Positions 1 to 7,679 of a DNA stretch of 64,000 nucleotides are shown here, one piece after another. A program made the translations under genes and the position numbers. The stretch is from Candidatus Nitrospira allomarina (lineage in GTDB: Bacteria; Nitrospirota; Nitrospiria; Nitrospirales; UBA8639), in contig NZ_CP116967.1 of assembly GCF_032050975.1 (NCBI RefSeq), forward strand, positions 1,051,001-1,115,000, in the 5' to 3' direction. Every line of letters begins with the position of its first letter. Within the stretch, counting starts at the first letter, position 1. Below the pieces are notes generated by a model. That model saw only the letters and a program-made list of their open reading frames with translations, was not told the DNA's origin and made no database searches.

Positions 1-63
1 GTGACGCTAATTCGGGAAGACATGCCCGAGGCTGTTAGGAAGGGTTCTTTACTTTTCGAATGA
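1..63 (+). CDS. C-terminal end of an unidentified upstream gene (partial)
   Basis: The first reading frame is open from base 1 and stops at TGA 61-63, giving 20 residues ending GSLLFE. Its stop overlaps the infC start as ATGA, the usual sign of translational coupling, so I read it as the tail of the gene before infC. In many bacteria that gene is thrS, but the residues do not look like a ThrRS C-terminus. The ending loosely recalls small nucleotidyltransferase-domain proteins, which commonly end in a GVxLYE-like motif. Twenty residues are too few to decide. Confidence 0.4.
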   Translation: MTLIREDMPEAVRKGSLLFE

Positions 64-578
64 CTCGTCCGGTGACACCCAAACAACGTATTAATCATTT
101 CATCAAAAATCCTGAAGTCCGGGTTATTGGGGCTGAAGGTGAACAACTTGGAATCCTGAAGACATCGGAGGCGATTCGGCAGGCGAGGGAAATTGGATAT
201 GATTTGGTGGAAGTGGCTCCTACCGCGGACCCTCCGGTCTGCCGTATTATGGATTATGGGAAATTTAAGTATGAACAGAGCAAAAAAGAACATCGCATGC
301 GACTTAACCAGAAATCCACCCAGGTTAAGGAAGTTAAATTTCGGCCTCGGACAGACAAGCACGATATGGAGACGAAAGTCCGGCAAATACGGGACTTCCT
401 GGAAGAAGGGAATAAGACCAAAGTTACGGTTATGTTCCGCGGTCGAGAAATGGCCAATCAAGAGCTTGGGTTCAAAGCGATTCAGAAGGTTATTGAGGAG
501 TTAAAGGGCGCCGGAAATATTGAAAGCCCTCCTAGAATGGAAGGCCGGAATCTTTACATGGTGGTCGCGCCAAAATAA
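60..578 (+). CDS. infC: Translation initiation factor IF-3
   Basis: IF-3 binds the 30S subunit, keeps it apart from 50S and checks start-codon/initiator-tRNA pairing. The 172-residue product has the normal family length. It begins with a short basic leader, then the N-terminal domain (residues about 10-80, with IREAR-like and YDLVEVAP segments), a lysine-rich linker near residue 85, and the C-terminal ribosome-binding domain (KEVKFRP near 92 to the end). The start is a plain ATG, not the ATT seen in enterobacteria, and the purine-rich AGGAAGGG at 37-44 lies rather far upstream (15 nt). It leads the standard infC-rpmI-rplT cluster; spacing to rpmI is 56 nt. In other bacteria this cluster is autoregulated by L20 or IF-3; I see no obvious leader structure here because the window begins too close. 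Confidence 0.97.
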   Translation: MTRPVTPKQRINHFIKNPEVRVIGAEGEQLGILKTSEAIRQAREIGYDLVEVAPTADPPVCRIMDYGKFKYEQSKKEHRMRLNQKSTQVKEVKFRPRTDKHDMETKVRQIRDFLEEGNKTKVTVMFRGREMANQELGFKAIQKVIEELKGAGNIESPPRMEGRNLYMVVAPK

Positions 579-634
579 TGGGCTAAGTTGAGAAAAAACC
601 GGCAATTTGATGGTCGTTGAAAAGGAAATAAGAA

Positions 635-838
635 ATGGCAAAAATGAAATTAAAAAATCACTCAGGAGCCAGTAAGCGATTCAAGCGATCCGGCTCTGGC
701 AAGTGGATGCGGCGGAAGGCTGGAATGCGTCATATCCTCACTTCCAAGGCACCTGGAGTAAAATCCAGACTAAGCGGTCCAGCAGAGGTCAGAAAAGAAG
801 ACCGAACCTCACTGTCTCGATTGCTCCCTTATAAGTAA
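635..838 (+). CDS. rpmI: 50S ribosomal protein L35
   Basis: L35 is a small basic protein of the large ribosomal subunit. The product has 67 residues, the normal size, begins MAKMKLKNHSGASKRFK and carries the typical KRSGSGKWMRRKAGMRH segment and a C-terminal LSRLLPYK. The AAGGA at about 620-624 gives a usable ribosome binding site before ATG 635. It sits between infC and rplT, the conserved order, with 27 nt to rplT. Nothing in the sequence is unusual for the family. Confidence 0.97.
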   Translation: MAKMKLKNHSGASKRFKRSGSGKWMRRKAGMRHILTSKAPGVKSRLSGPAEVRKEDRTSLSRLLPYK

Positions 839-865
839 CATTTCAAAATTTAAGGAGAACGTGTC

Positions 866-1236
866 ATGCCAAGGGTAAAAGGTGGGCCACAAACTCGACA
901 GCGCCGGAAAAAGCGGCTCAAACTGGCGAGTGGCCAATATGGAGGAAAAAGTAAACTTTTCCGGACTGCCACCGAATCGGTTGATAAGGGGCAAGCCTAT
1001 GCGTACACCGGACGAAAACAGAGAGAAAACGTAATTTCCGGCAGCTCTGGGTTACCCGGATCAGCGCAGCTGTTCGCGCGCAAGGAGTCACCTATAGTCA
1101 GTTCATGAATGCGCTGAAGAAAGCCAATGTGTTATTAAATCGAAAAATGCTTTCAGAAATGGCGATTCACGATCCTCAAGGCTTTTCTCATCTTGTGTCC
1201 CTCACCAAGGGAGACGGACAACCCGTCACTGCCTAA
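866..1236 (+). CDS. rplT: 50S ribosomal protein L20, with an apparent frameshift near 1021-1029
   Basis: L20 is an early-assembly 23S rRNA binding protein. The N-terminal half (MPRVKGGPQTRQRRKK... YAYTGRKQR) reads normally from ATG 866, preceded by AAGGAG. After codon 53 the frame breaks and would stop at 1108. The next frame restores the rest of L20 (KRNFRQLWVTRISAAVR..., then YSQFMNALKKANVLLNRKML) to a TAA at 1234-1236. Removing one GA pair from the AGAGAG at 1020-1025 gives the family-consistent QRKRNFR and a 122-residue protein; adding one A to the AAAA at 1026-1029 would also restore frame but leaves one extra residue. L20 is normally essential for good growth, so a sequencing or assembly indel is the likeliest cause; a real lesion or recoding is less likely. 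Its stop codon overlaps that of the convergent pheT. Confidence 0.92.
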
Positions 1237-2927
1237 GCTTCCGGCTTTCTGATCTCGAATTCAAACCCGGATGTCGGCATATCGATCTGCCAGGCTTCCA
1301 GTACTTCCGGGTGGAACTCTCCAATATATCCCACCGCATATCCCTCACAACGGATTCGGCCGACTCGTCCCTCTAAAAATGAGGGATGAGTGACTGGCTC
1401 CAGTTCGTAGGGCCACGCCATGTAATACATTAATAAATCCAGATAGCTATGAATTTCTGAAAAATTCGCTCCCGAATTGGCGCTAATCGCAGCAACGGAC
1501 AGGGTCGTACGAGAACCCACATTGGCCTCCAAATCCAGTTGAGCGGTTTCTCCAACTTCAAATAGGAGATGGGGATAAAAGGCACGAGGCGAGAGGGCTT
1601 CCACCCTAAGCAGGCACGGTAAAATAGAAGGTCTCAGGCAGGCATAGGTTTGGGACATGACGTTGTCCACTTCTACCAGGCGCGCATAATCAGTGTCCGT
1701 AATCCGCATTCTGTCCACCAACTCCTGATGGGAAGCCATGATATTGGAAAAAATTTCCTGAAATCCAAATCCGACCAAAAGATCCCGCATGCGATCGCTG
1801 ATTTGTTCTTCCATCGAGAGACTTCCAACGGTGAAGGTCTGTGGCATGATCGGAGAAAACGATTCATAGCCTCGGGTAATGGCCACATCTTCCGCGACAT
1901 CCATCACATGCATGAAATCGTTTCGAAAAGCGGGTAAGGTGACGGATACGGACTGCCTGGTCGCTTTCACCTGATATCCATAAGAAGCAAGGGCCTCCTG
2001 AATAGCCTCAGAACCAAGTGGCATTCCCAAGGCCTGTTCAATGGCCTCAATGGAAATCCGTTGCGATTGATTCATGCTCAGTGGGGTTTTAATGGTCGTG
2101 CCGAAATCAGTTTTGTAAGGATAATTAATGTCGAGTGATTCGATGGTGGCCCCACGATCGGCTAAATTGCAGGCAAAAATGTTTAAGGCCAAGACAACCA
2201 TACTTAAATCGGTTCCGGTGACTTCCACGAGTAAGTCGGTGTCTCCTATTTGCACTTCACCAAGCTCCCGACTGTTGATAATGGGAGGAAAGGACAACAC
2301 CTGTCCATCTGAATCCCAAAGAAGCGGCAACCGTTCGCATCCAGCGAGAATTGATCCATATTCCAGGCCCTTAGGATGGACGGTGAGGATTTCCTGAGGG
2401 GTCATTTTTTCTTCAAATCCCAATGGCGTAAATCGAATCTCATCCGGTTTCACGAGGCCATACGTGACGGGAAAGGCAATGGCGGAGGCACGATAGAGGC
2501 CTATGGATACGGTTTCACGTTTTCGTCCAAAAGCGTCGGCTAATTTTTCCTGAGTTTGAATACACTGGTTGAGGCCATCCGGCGTCATGGCATATCCCAA
2601 CGAGACGCAACCCGCGACATAGGGTCGAACGGCTTCCATGCCCTGGGCCACTTGAATCCGCCGTTTCGCGCCCCTTTTTTCCGAAAAAAATGAGTATGGG
2701 GGCATCCCTTTATTCAGCACCGATCGAATTTGTCGGGCGATCCCTTCCACACACCATAAATCAGGCCGATTGGTATCTTGAAGTTCCACGCGCACTTCAC
2801 CAGCCTCCTGTGAGACGTCTTTTACCTCCCCTTTCACATAGGGCATCCATTGTTCAATGTCGGACATGGAGGCATCACGACCGACAAGTCCACAGAAATC
2901 TTTTTGGAAAATGGAAATGGTTGGCAT
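1233..2927 (-). CDS. pheT: Phenylalanyl-tRNA synthetase beta subunit, archaeal/eukaryotic type
   Basis: This is the editing and structural subunit of the (alpha-beta)2 enzyme that charges tRNA-Phe. At 564 residues it is much shorter than the roughly 800-residue usual bacterial beta subunit and lacks the N-terminal EMAP/tRNA-binding and C-terminal ferredoxin-like anticodon domains. It begins directly with a MPTISIFQKDFCGLVG segment and has the ELQDTNRPDLWCVEGIARQI stretch typical of archaeal, eukaryotic and spirochaete forms. It lies 9 nt after pheS, the last gene of the larC-pdxA-rsmB-rpe-pheS-pheT run. The stop TAG (minus strand, 1233-1235) overlaps the rplT stop, leaving no room for a dedicated terminator between the convergent genes. 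Confidence 0.93.
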   Translation of the reverse strand: MPTISIFQKDFCGLVGRDASMSDIEQWMPYVKGEVKDVSQEAGEVRVELQDTNRPDLWCVEGIARQIRSVLNKGMPPYSFFSEKRGAKRRIQVAQGMEAVRPYVAGCVSLGYAMTPDGLNQCIQTQEKLADAFGRKRETVSIGLYRASAIAFPVTYGLVKPDEIRFTPLGFEEKMTPQEILTVHPKGLEYGSILAGCERLPLLWDSDGQVLSFPPIINSRELGEVQIGDTDLLVEVTGTDLSMVVLALNIFACNLADRGATIESLDINYPYKTDFGTTIKTPLSMNQSQRISIEAIEQALGMPLGSEAIQEALASYGYQVKATRQSVSVTLPAFRNDFMHVMDVAEDVAITRGYESFSPIMPQTFTVGSLSMEEQISDRMRDLLVGFGFQEIFSNIMASHQELVDRMRITDTDYARLVEVDNVMSQTYACLRPSILPCLLRVEALSPRAFYPHLLFEVGETAQLDLEANVGSRTTLSVAAISANSGANFSEIHSYLDLLMYYMAWPYELEPVTHPSFLEGRVGRIRCEGYAVGYIGEFHPEVLEAWQIDMPTSGFEFEIRKPEA

Positions 2928-2936
2928 GGGGCGTAG

Positions 2937-4496
2937 CTAAAAATGACGGCGCATATTGCGAACCGCTTCTAGATCGGAAGTGAATAAATCGCGAATATCT
3001 TGTATCCCAAGGGCGATCATGGCCATTCGATCCAACCCGAGTCCCCATGCAATAACCGGAACCGTCACCCCTAAGGGTATGGTGACTTCAGAGCGGAAAA
3101 GGCCGGCGCCCCCCAATTCCATCCACCCAAGTTTGGGATGACGGACATGCAATTCCACCGAGGGTTCGGTAAACGGGAAATAAGCCGGAAAAAATCGAAT
3201 CTCTTTGGCTTGTGCCATTTCCGTGGCGAACAATTGCAGGAGTCCCAAGAGTGTTCGAAAATTGATATCAGAGCCAAGCACAATCCCTTCCACCTGAAAA
3301 AAGTCCGTGGCATGTGTGGCATCGACATTGTCATAACGAAAACACCGGGCAATAGAAAAAAATTTGCCGGGAACCGGGGGATTTTGTGCCAATGTCCGAG
3401 CGGAAACGGCGGTGCCTTGGCTGCGGAGGACTAGGCGCTTCGCCCGCTCAGGGTCATACTCGTATTTCCACCCTTTCGATCCGCTCGTTCCCCCATCCCG
3501 GTGGACCTGGCCTACCCGGCTGAGAAATGGCTCTTGGATTTTCTTAGCCATCTTGGGATTCTTGACAAAATACACATCATGAATGGCACGAGCAGGATGG
3601 AATTGAGGCATGAAAAGCGCGTCCATATCCCAAAATTCCGTCTCAATGAGTTCGCCACGCATTTCCTGAAATCCCATGCTCGTGAGCTTGTACTTCACGG
3701 TATCCAGAAATTCCCGATAGGAATGCCGTCTGCCGACCGCCAGGCGAGGAGGGCGAAGGTTGATGGAGTATTTGCGAAAGGATACGTGACGCCAGGATCC
3801 GTCTTTTAAGAGTTCAGGGGTTAATTGAGAAATTTCCTGGGCGGCTCCTTCCCGTAAATGAGGCAGAAGATTCCGGCCCTCATCTGTCAGGACGTAGGTC
3901 CGTTCGGTATGATCATCGATACGAAAGGGTTCTTGCGTATTGCCGCGTTTGACGGCGTATTGGCGAAGCAATGTCTGGTGACCGGATGCAAACGAATCCA
4001 GGGGTCGTGCACCTTCCTGAACCTGATTAAGCAGGCTTCGCAAGTCCCTCATGGTGTCACTATCCTTGCCGGTTATTTCCAGCACTCCCCCTGCACCCAT
4101 CTGAAGGACGCCTTCTTTCTTGAGAATCCCGATCGCCCGGCTTAGCTCGGAGGGTTGGAATTTCCCTGTGCCTTGCAGGTCCTTCACGGTAGGGGATGAG
4201 CCGTCATGAACGGCACTCTTCACCGTCTGAAGAATCCACTCAAGTGGAGAGGAGTTCGTCTGGTGGTATTGGGCACCGACCGTGGTAAGGGAGACATAGG
4301 TCGTCGTGGTTTCGGACGACAGGCTCACCAGTTGTTTCGTAAGCAGCCACCCGACTGCCATACTGACTTGTGAGGGGGCTAGCTCCGTATGGCTGGCAAG
4401 TTGAAGGTCTGAAAGTGGCTGAGGATATTTCCCCAGTTCACGGAGGACCTGAATTTCGAGAGGATGTAGGCTGTCGGTATTATTTGGGGAATTCAT
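2937..4496 (-). CDS. pheS: Phenylalanyl-tRNA synthetase alpha subunit, archaeal/eukaryotic type
   Basis: This is the catalytic class II subunit that activates phenylalanine and loads tRNA-Phe. At 519 residues it is longer than typical bacterial PheS (about 330-350). The first 200 or so residues look like tandem winged-helix modules (for example LHPLEIQVLRELGKYPQPLSDLQLA without a bacterial coiled-coil arm), as in archaeal and cytosolic eukaryotic enzymes. The catalytic core follows: a motif-2-like FFSIARCFRYDNVDATH region and motif 3 VIAWGLGLDRMAMIALGI with the ending DIRDLFTSDLEAVR, close to archaeal PheS. It starts 8 nt after rpe and precedes pheT by 9 nt, so the two subunits are probably co-translated. 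Confidence 0.95.
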   Translation of the reverse strand: MNSPNNTDSLHPLEIQVLRELGKYPQPLSDLQLASHTELAPSQVSMAVGWLLTKQLVSLSSETTTTYVSLTTVGAQYHQTNSSPLEWILQTVKSAVHDGSSPTVKDLQGTGKFQPSELSRAIGILKKEGVLQMGAGGVLEITGKDSDTMRDLRSLLNQVQEGARPLDSFASGHQTLLRQYAVKRGNTQEPFRIDDHTERTYVLTDEGRNLLPHLREGAAQEISQLTPELLKDGSWRHVSFRKYSINLRPPRLAVGRRHSYREFLDTVKYKLTSMGFQEMRGELIETEFWDMDALFMPQFHPARAIHDVYFVKNPKMAKKIQEPFLSRVGQVHRDGGTSGSKGWKYEYDPERAKRLVLRSQGTAVSARTLAQNPPVPGKFFSIARCFRYDNVDATHATDFFQVEGIVLGSDINFRTLLGLLQLFATEMAQAKEIRFFPAYFPFTEPSVELHVRHPKLGWMELGGAGLFRSEVTIPLGVTVPVIAWGLGLDRMAMIALGIQDIRDLFTSDLEAVRNMRRHF

Positions 4497-4504
4497 GGGC
4501 CCGA

Positions 4505-5179
4505 TTAGACAATCACGGTCTGAGCTGCAGTTCGCATCTGCCGAATGGTTTCAGGAATATTCTTGCTGCCAAAAATGGCGGAACCGGCAACCAGAACATT
4601 CGCACCGGCCTGAATCACCGACGCCACGTTGGTCAGGTTGACTCCCCCATCCACTTCCAAATGTGCTGAACTGCGCGAATTGTTCATCATGGTCCGGATT
4701 CGCCGGATCTTATCCAGGCTGGATGAGATAAATTGTTGGCCTCCAAAGCCGGGATTCACAGACATCACCAGGACTAAATCCACGTCACCAAGAATTTCCT
4801 CAACGCTAGTAACGGACGTCGCCGGATTCAAGGACACTCCGGCTTTGACTTGTCGTTCCTTAATAGACTGCACCGTACGGTGTAAATGTGGGCAGGCTTC
4901 GACATGCACCGTTAACAGGTCGGCTCCGGCATCGACGAATTCAGGGATGAAATCATCCGGGTTTGTCATCATCAAATGAACATCTAACGGCAAGGAGGTC
5001 ACCTTGCGAAGCGCTTCTACCATGGGCGGACCAACCGTCAAATTGGGAACAAAATGGCCATCCATCACATCCACATGGATCCAATCCGCACCGGCTGCTT
5101 CCACCATTTGGACGGCTTCTGCTAGCCGGGCAAAGTCAGCAGAAAGGATTGAAGGAGAGATTAAAGGTGTGACTGGCAT
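4505..5179 (-). CDS. rpe: Ribulose-phosphate 3-epimerase
   Basis: The enzyme interconverts ribulose 5-phosphate and xylulose 5-phosphate in the pentose phosphate pathway and, where present, the Calvin cycle. The 224-residue product is a complete TIM barrel: ISPSILSADF at the start (catalytic Asp region), HVDVMDGHFVPNLTVGP with the metal-binding His and catalytic Asp, DVHLMM, the MSVNPGFGGQ phosphate loop, and DGGVN with the second catalytic Asp. It begins 2 nt after the rsmB stop and ends 8 nt before pheS, so it is internal to the minus-strand run. Confidence 0.96.
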   Translation of the reverse strand: MPVTPLISPSILSADFARLAEAVQMVEAAGADWIHVDVMDGHFVPNLTVGPPMVEALRKVTSLPLDVHLMMTNPDDFIPEFVDAGADLLTVHVEACPHLHRTVQSIKERQVKAGVSLNPATSVTSVEEILGDVDLVLVMSVNPGFGGQQFISSSLDKIRRIRTMMNNSRSSAHLEVDGGVNLTNVASVIQAGANVLVAGSAIFGSKNIPETIRQMRTAAQTVIV

Positions 5180-5181
5180 TG

Positions 5182-6630
5182 TTATTCAGTTTTTTTCAAC
5201 CGGCACGCAAAAAATCCGTCCATGTTCAACGTCTGAAAGGCCGTACACAAATGCCCCAGGGCAGTAATAAGTGATTGCCCGGCAGCGGGCACCCAAGGTG
5301 TGACGGATTCCTGATAAAATTCAGGATGTTCCTGACAAAATCCGGAGATAATCTCTGTGGTCTCCTCCGGTTCGACTGAGCAGGCACTATAGACCAAGAT
5401 TCCCCCTGGTCTCAAGAGGTCAGAAACCCGATCCAGAATCTCACGTTGAAGAGCCTTGGCATGTTGGATGGTCGATAACGATTTGATTAATTTTCCTTCC
5501 GGGTGTCGGCGAAGAATACCCAGAGCAGAACAGGGGGCATCAAGCAGAATCCGGTCAAACGGTTGGGCCAGCACGGCAGGAACCGGGAGGCGGGTCGTTG
5601 AGGCATGGTTTGTCCTGTCGTGTTCGGATGATGCACTCAGATCATGGTGAACAGGCTGAACAATGGAGACTCCCAGCCTGCCACAATTGGATACGAGCCG
5701 ATCTAACCGTCCCTGATGACGATCAAGTGCCACGATGGTCCCCTGGTTTTTCATCAATTGGGCCAGGTGCGTGGTTTTTCCTCCGGGAGCCGCACAGGCA
5801 TCAAGAACCCGGTCGCCGGGCTGAGGGTCAACGAGCAAGGGAATGAGTTGGGCGGCTTCGTCCTCCACGTAACACCAGCCGTCTTGCAAGGCGGACAGTT
5901 CTCCGGGACTGCCACATTTGCTTAAAATCAAACCGAGGGGGCTCACAGTGGTTTCCTGTGCAAGTATTTCTTCCGATTGAAGGCGGGCAAGCAATTGGGA
6001 ACGGGAACACTGAAGAGTATTCGTTCGAATCGTTAGCGGCGGAATGCCCATAGACTGTAGGCAGAGGTGTTCCGCTTGCGTGAGTCCGAAGGATTGTCGC
6101 CAGCGCTCAACCAACCAGGGCGGACACGCATAGCGAATGGAGAGGGCCTGGGTGGCGTCGACTGCCGGATCGGGCATGGGCGGCGCAGGTTGCCGGAGTA
6201 GATTGCGCAATACGGCATTCACGAAACCGGACCAATTGTGGCCGGGCTGTTTCCGGATGAGCTGAACGGCTTCATTCACCGCGGCGGAAGCCGGGATACG
6301 ATCGAGATAGAGTAATTGATAAGCAGCGACCCGCAACGTTGTGGCGACCGTCAGCGGCAGACGGACCATGGGCTTGCGGGAGACCTGATCTAATCGCCAA
6401 TCCAGAGTGAGGTAATGCCGTAACACTCCATAGACCAACTCAAATGCCAGGTGCCGGTCGCGTTCGGCGACCACGAGGTCTTTAGTGATATGATCGAACA
6501 CGTCATCGCTGAAAGCCCGGGTACGTTCAATTGTCTGCAAGGCTGCGGCAGCGATTTTTCTCGCACTCCAGGCACGACCAGTCGAAGATGCCGGTGGTTT
6601 GGCGGAGGATGTCGATTGTCGCGCTCCCAT
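5182..6630 (-). CDS. rsmB: 16S rRNA (cytosine-C5)-methyltransferase RsmB
   Basis: RsmB makes m5C967 (E. coli numbering) in 16S rRNA using SAM. The likely start is ATG 6628-6630 with AAGG upstream, giving 482 residues; an ATG 66 nt further out would overlap pdxA. Residues about 25-160 form the NusB-like RNA-binding domain (AWSARKIAAAALQTIERT and so on). The Rossmann methyltransferase follows with the SAM loop DACAAPGGKTTHLA, the DAPCSALGILRRHPE motif carrying one cysteine, and YSACSVEPEET carrying the second; these are the two cysteines of the RsmB/NOL1 mechanism. It starts 16 nt after pdxA and is 2 nt from rpe. Confidence 0.95.
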   Translation of the reverse strand: MGARQSTSSAKPPASSTGRAWSARKIAAAALQTIERTRAFSDDVFDHITKDLVVAERDRHLAFELVYGVLRHYLTLDWRLDQVSRKPMVRLPLTVATTLRVAAYQLLYLDRIPASAAVNEAVQLIRKQPGHNWSGFVNAVLRNLLRQPAPPMPDPAVDATQALSIRYACPPWLVERWRQSFGLTQAEHLCLQSMGIPPLTIRTNTLQCSRSQLLARLQSEEILAQETTVSPLGLILSKCGSPGELSALQDGWCYVEDEAAQLIPLLVDPQPGDRVLDACAAPGGKTTHLAQLMKNQGTIVALDRHQGRLDRLVSNCGRLGVSIVQPVHHDLSASSEHDRTNHASTTRLPVPAVLAQPFDRILLDAPCSALGILRRHPEGKLIKSLSTIQHAKALQREILDRVSDLLRPGGILVYSACSVEPEETTEIISGFCQEHPEFYQESVTPWVPAAGQSLITALGHLCTAFQTLNMDGFFACRLKKTE

Positions 6631-6646
6631 CTTCACGCCTTGCCAA

Positions 6647-7672
6647 TCATGGGAAATGTTTGGCCAACTTGGCAGCCATTTCAATGGCCTCAACAAGGCT
6701 CATGGGATCGGCCATGCCCTGCCCGGCAATGTCATACGCTGTGCCGTGGTCAACAGAGGTGCGAATGATCGGTAGACCCACCGTGATGTTCACGCAATGG
6801 CCGAAGGCCACCGTTTTGAGCGGAATCAATCCCTGGTCATGATATAAGGCGACAATGCCATCAAATGATCCTCGTACCGCCTTGCCGAACAAGGTATCCG
6901 CAGGATGAGGACCCGTGCAGGCAATGCCCTGTTTTTTGGCTTGCCGAATGGCGGGTCGAATGAGACGGCCTTCCTCGTCGCCAAACAGGCCATTCTCGCC
7001 GGCATGAGGGTTGAGGCCCGCCACGCCGATGCGCGGTTTCTGAATGTGGAACAAGCGGGTGAGTCCCTGATGAGCCAATCGAATGGCTCGGAGAATTGTG
7101 GTGGAGTTCAATACGTTCGGGACATCACGGAGAGCCAGGTGTGTGGTCGCAAATAAAATTTTCAACGGACCCCCGACTATCATCATCCCCGATTCTTTTG
7201 CTTTCGTCAGGTCCGCCAACATTTCGGTATGGCCCGGGTACGTGTGCCCTGCTAAATGCATCGCATGTTTATTAATGGGTGCCGTGACGATGCCCTGTAC
7301 GCAACCGGCCTGGGCCAACCGGACGGCTGTTTGAATGCACCTGACTGCCATATCCCCGGACCGTGCCGTGATGCGTCCAAGCCTGACCGGACGGACTGTC
7401 CCGGAAAAGGGATCCAAGACCGGGAGAGAGCCCCGGCGGAACATTCGAGAATCGGAGGATGATTCGTGCCCGCTCACCGGCACAAGAACCAATGAGGTCC
7501 CTAAGGATTGTGCGGTGTATTCCAGGATGGTCCGGCTACCGATGACCAGGGGCCGACAGATTCGCCAGATTTTCGGCAACTGGAGAGCCTTCACAATTAT
7601 TTCCGGTCCGATCCCGGCAGGATCGCCCATGGTAATCGCCAGTAGCGGTTTGGTCGGTTGTGTGGTGGACAT
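6647..7672 (-). CDS. pdxA: 4-hydroxythreonine-4-phosphate dehydrogenase
   Basis: PdxA oxidises 4-phosphohydroxy-L-threonine in the DXP-dependent pyridoxal phosphate pathway, an NAD- and metal-dependent step. The start chosen is ATG 7670-7672 (MSTTQPTKPLLAI), which directly precedes the conserved ITMGDPAGIGPEI; the frame stays open upstream but that extension would run into larC. Metal-ligand histidines are visible in TAPINKHAMHLAGHTYPGHT and in ALYHDQGLIPLK, and the C-terminal GTAYDIAGQGMADP is family-typical. Length is about 341 residues, slightly above the usual 330. It begins 7 nt after the larC stop and is followed by rsmB. Confidence 0.95.
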   Translation of the reverse strand: MSTTQPTKPLLAITMGDPAGIGPEIIVKALQLPKIWRICRPLVIGSRTILEYTAQSLGTSLVLVPVSGHESSSDSRMFRRGSLPVLDPFSGTVRPVRLGRITARSGDMAVRCIQTAVRLAQAGCVQGIVTAPINKHAMHLAGHTYPGHTEMLADLTKAKESGMMIVGGPLKILFATTHLALRDVPNVLNSTTILRAIRLAHQGLTRLFHIQKPRIGVAGLNPHAGENGLFGDEEGRLIRPAIRQAKKQGIACTGPHPADTLFGKAVRGSFDGIVALYHDQGLIPLKTVAFGHCVNITVGLPIIRTSVDHGTAYDIAGQGMADPMSLVEAIEMAAKLAKHFP

Positions 7673-7679
7673 GCGTGGA

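Noticed and set aside
1019..1032. Programmed ribosomal frameshift in rplT
   Set aside because: No slippery heptamer or downstream stem is evident, and the same type of lesion recurs in unrelated genes of the window, so sequence error is a simpler explanation.
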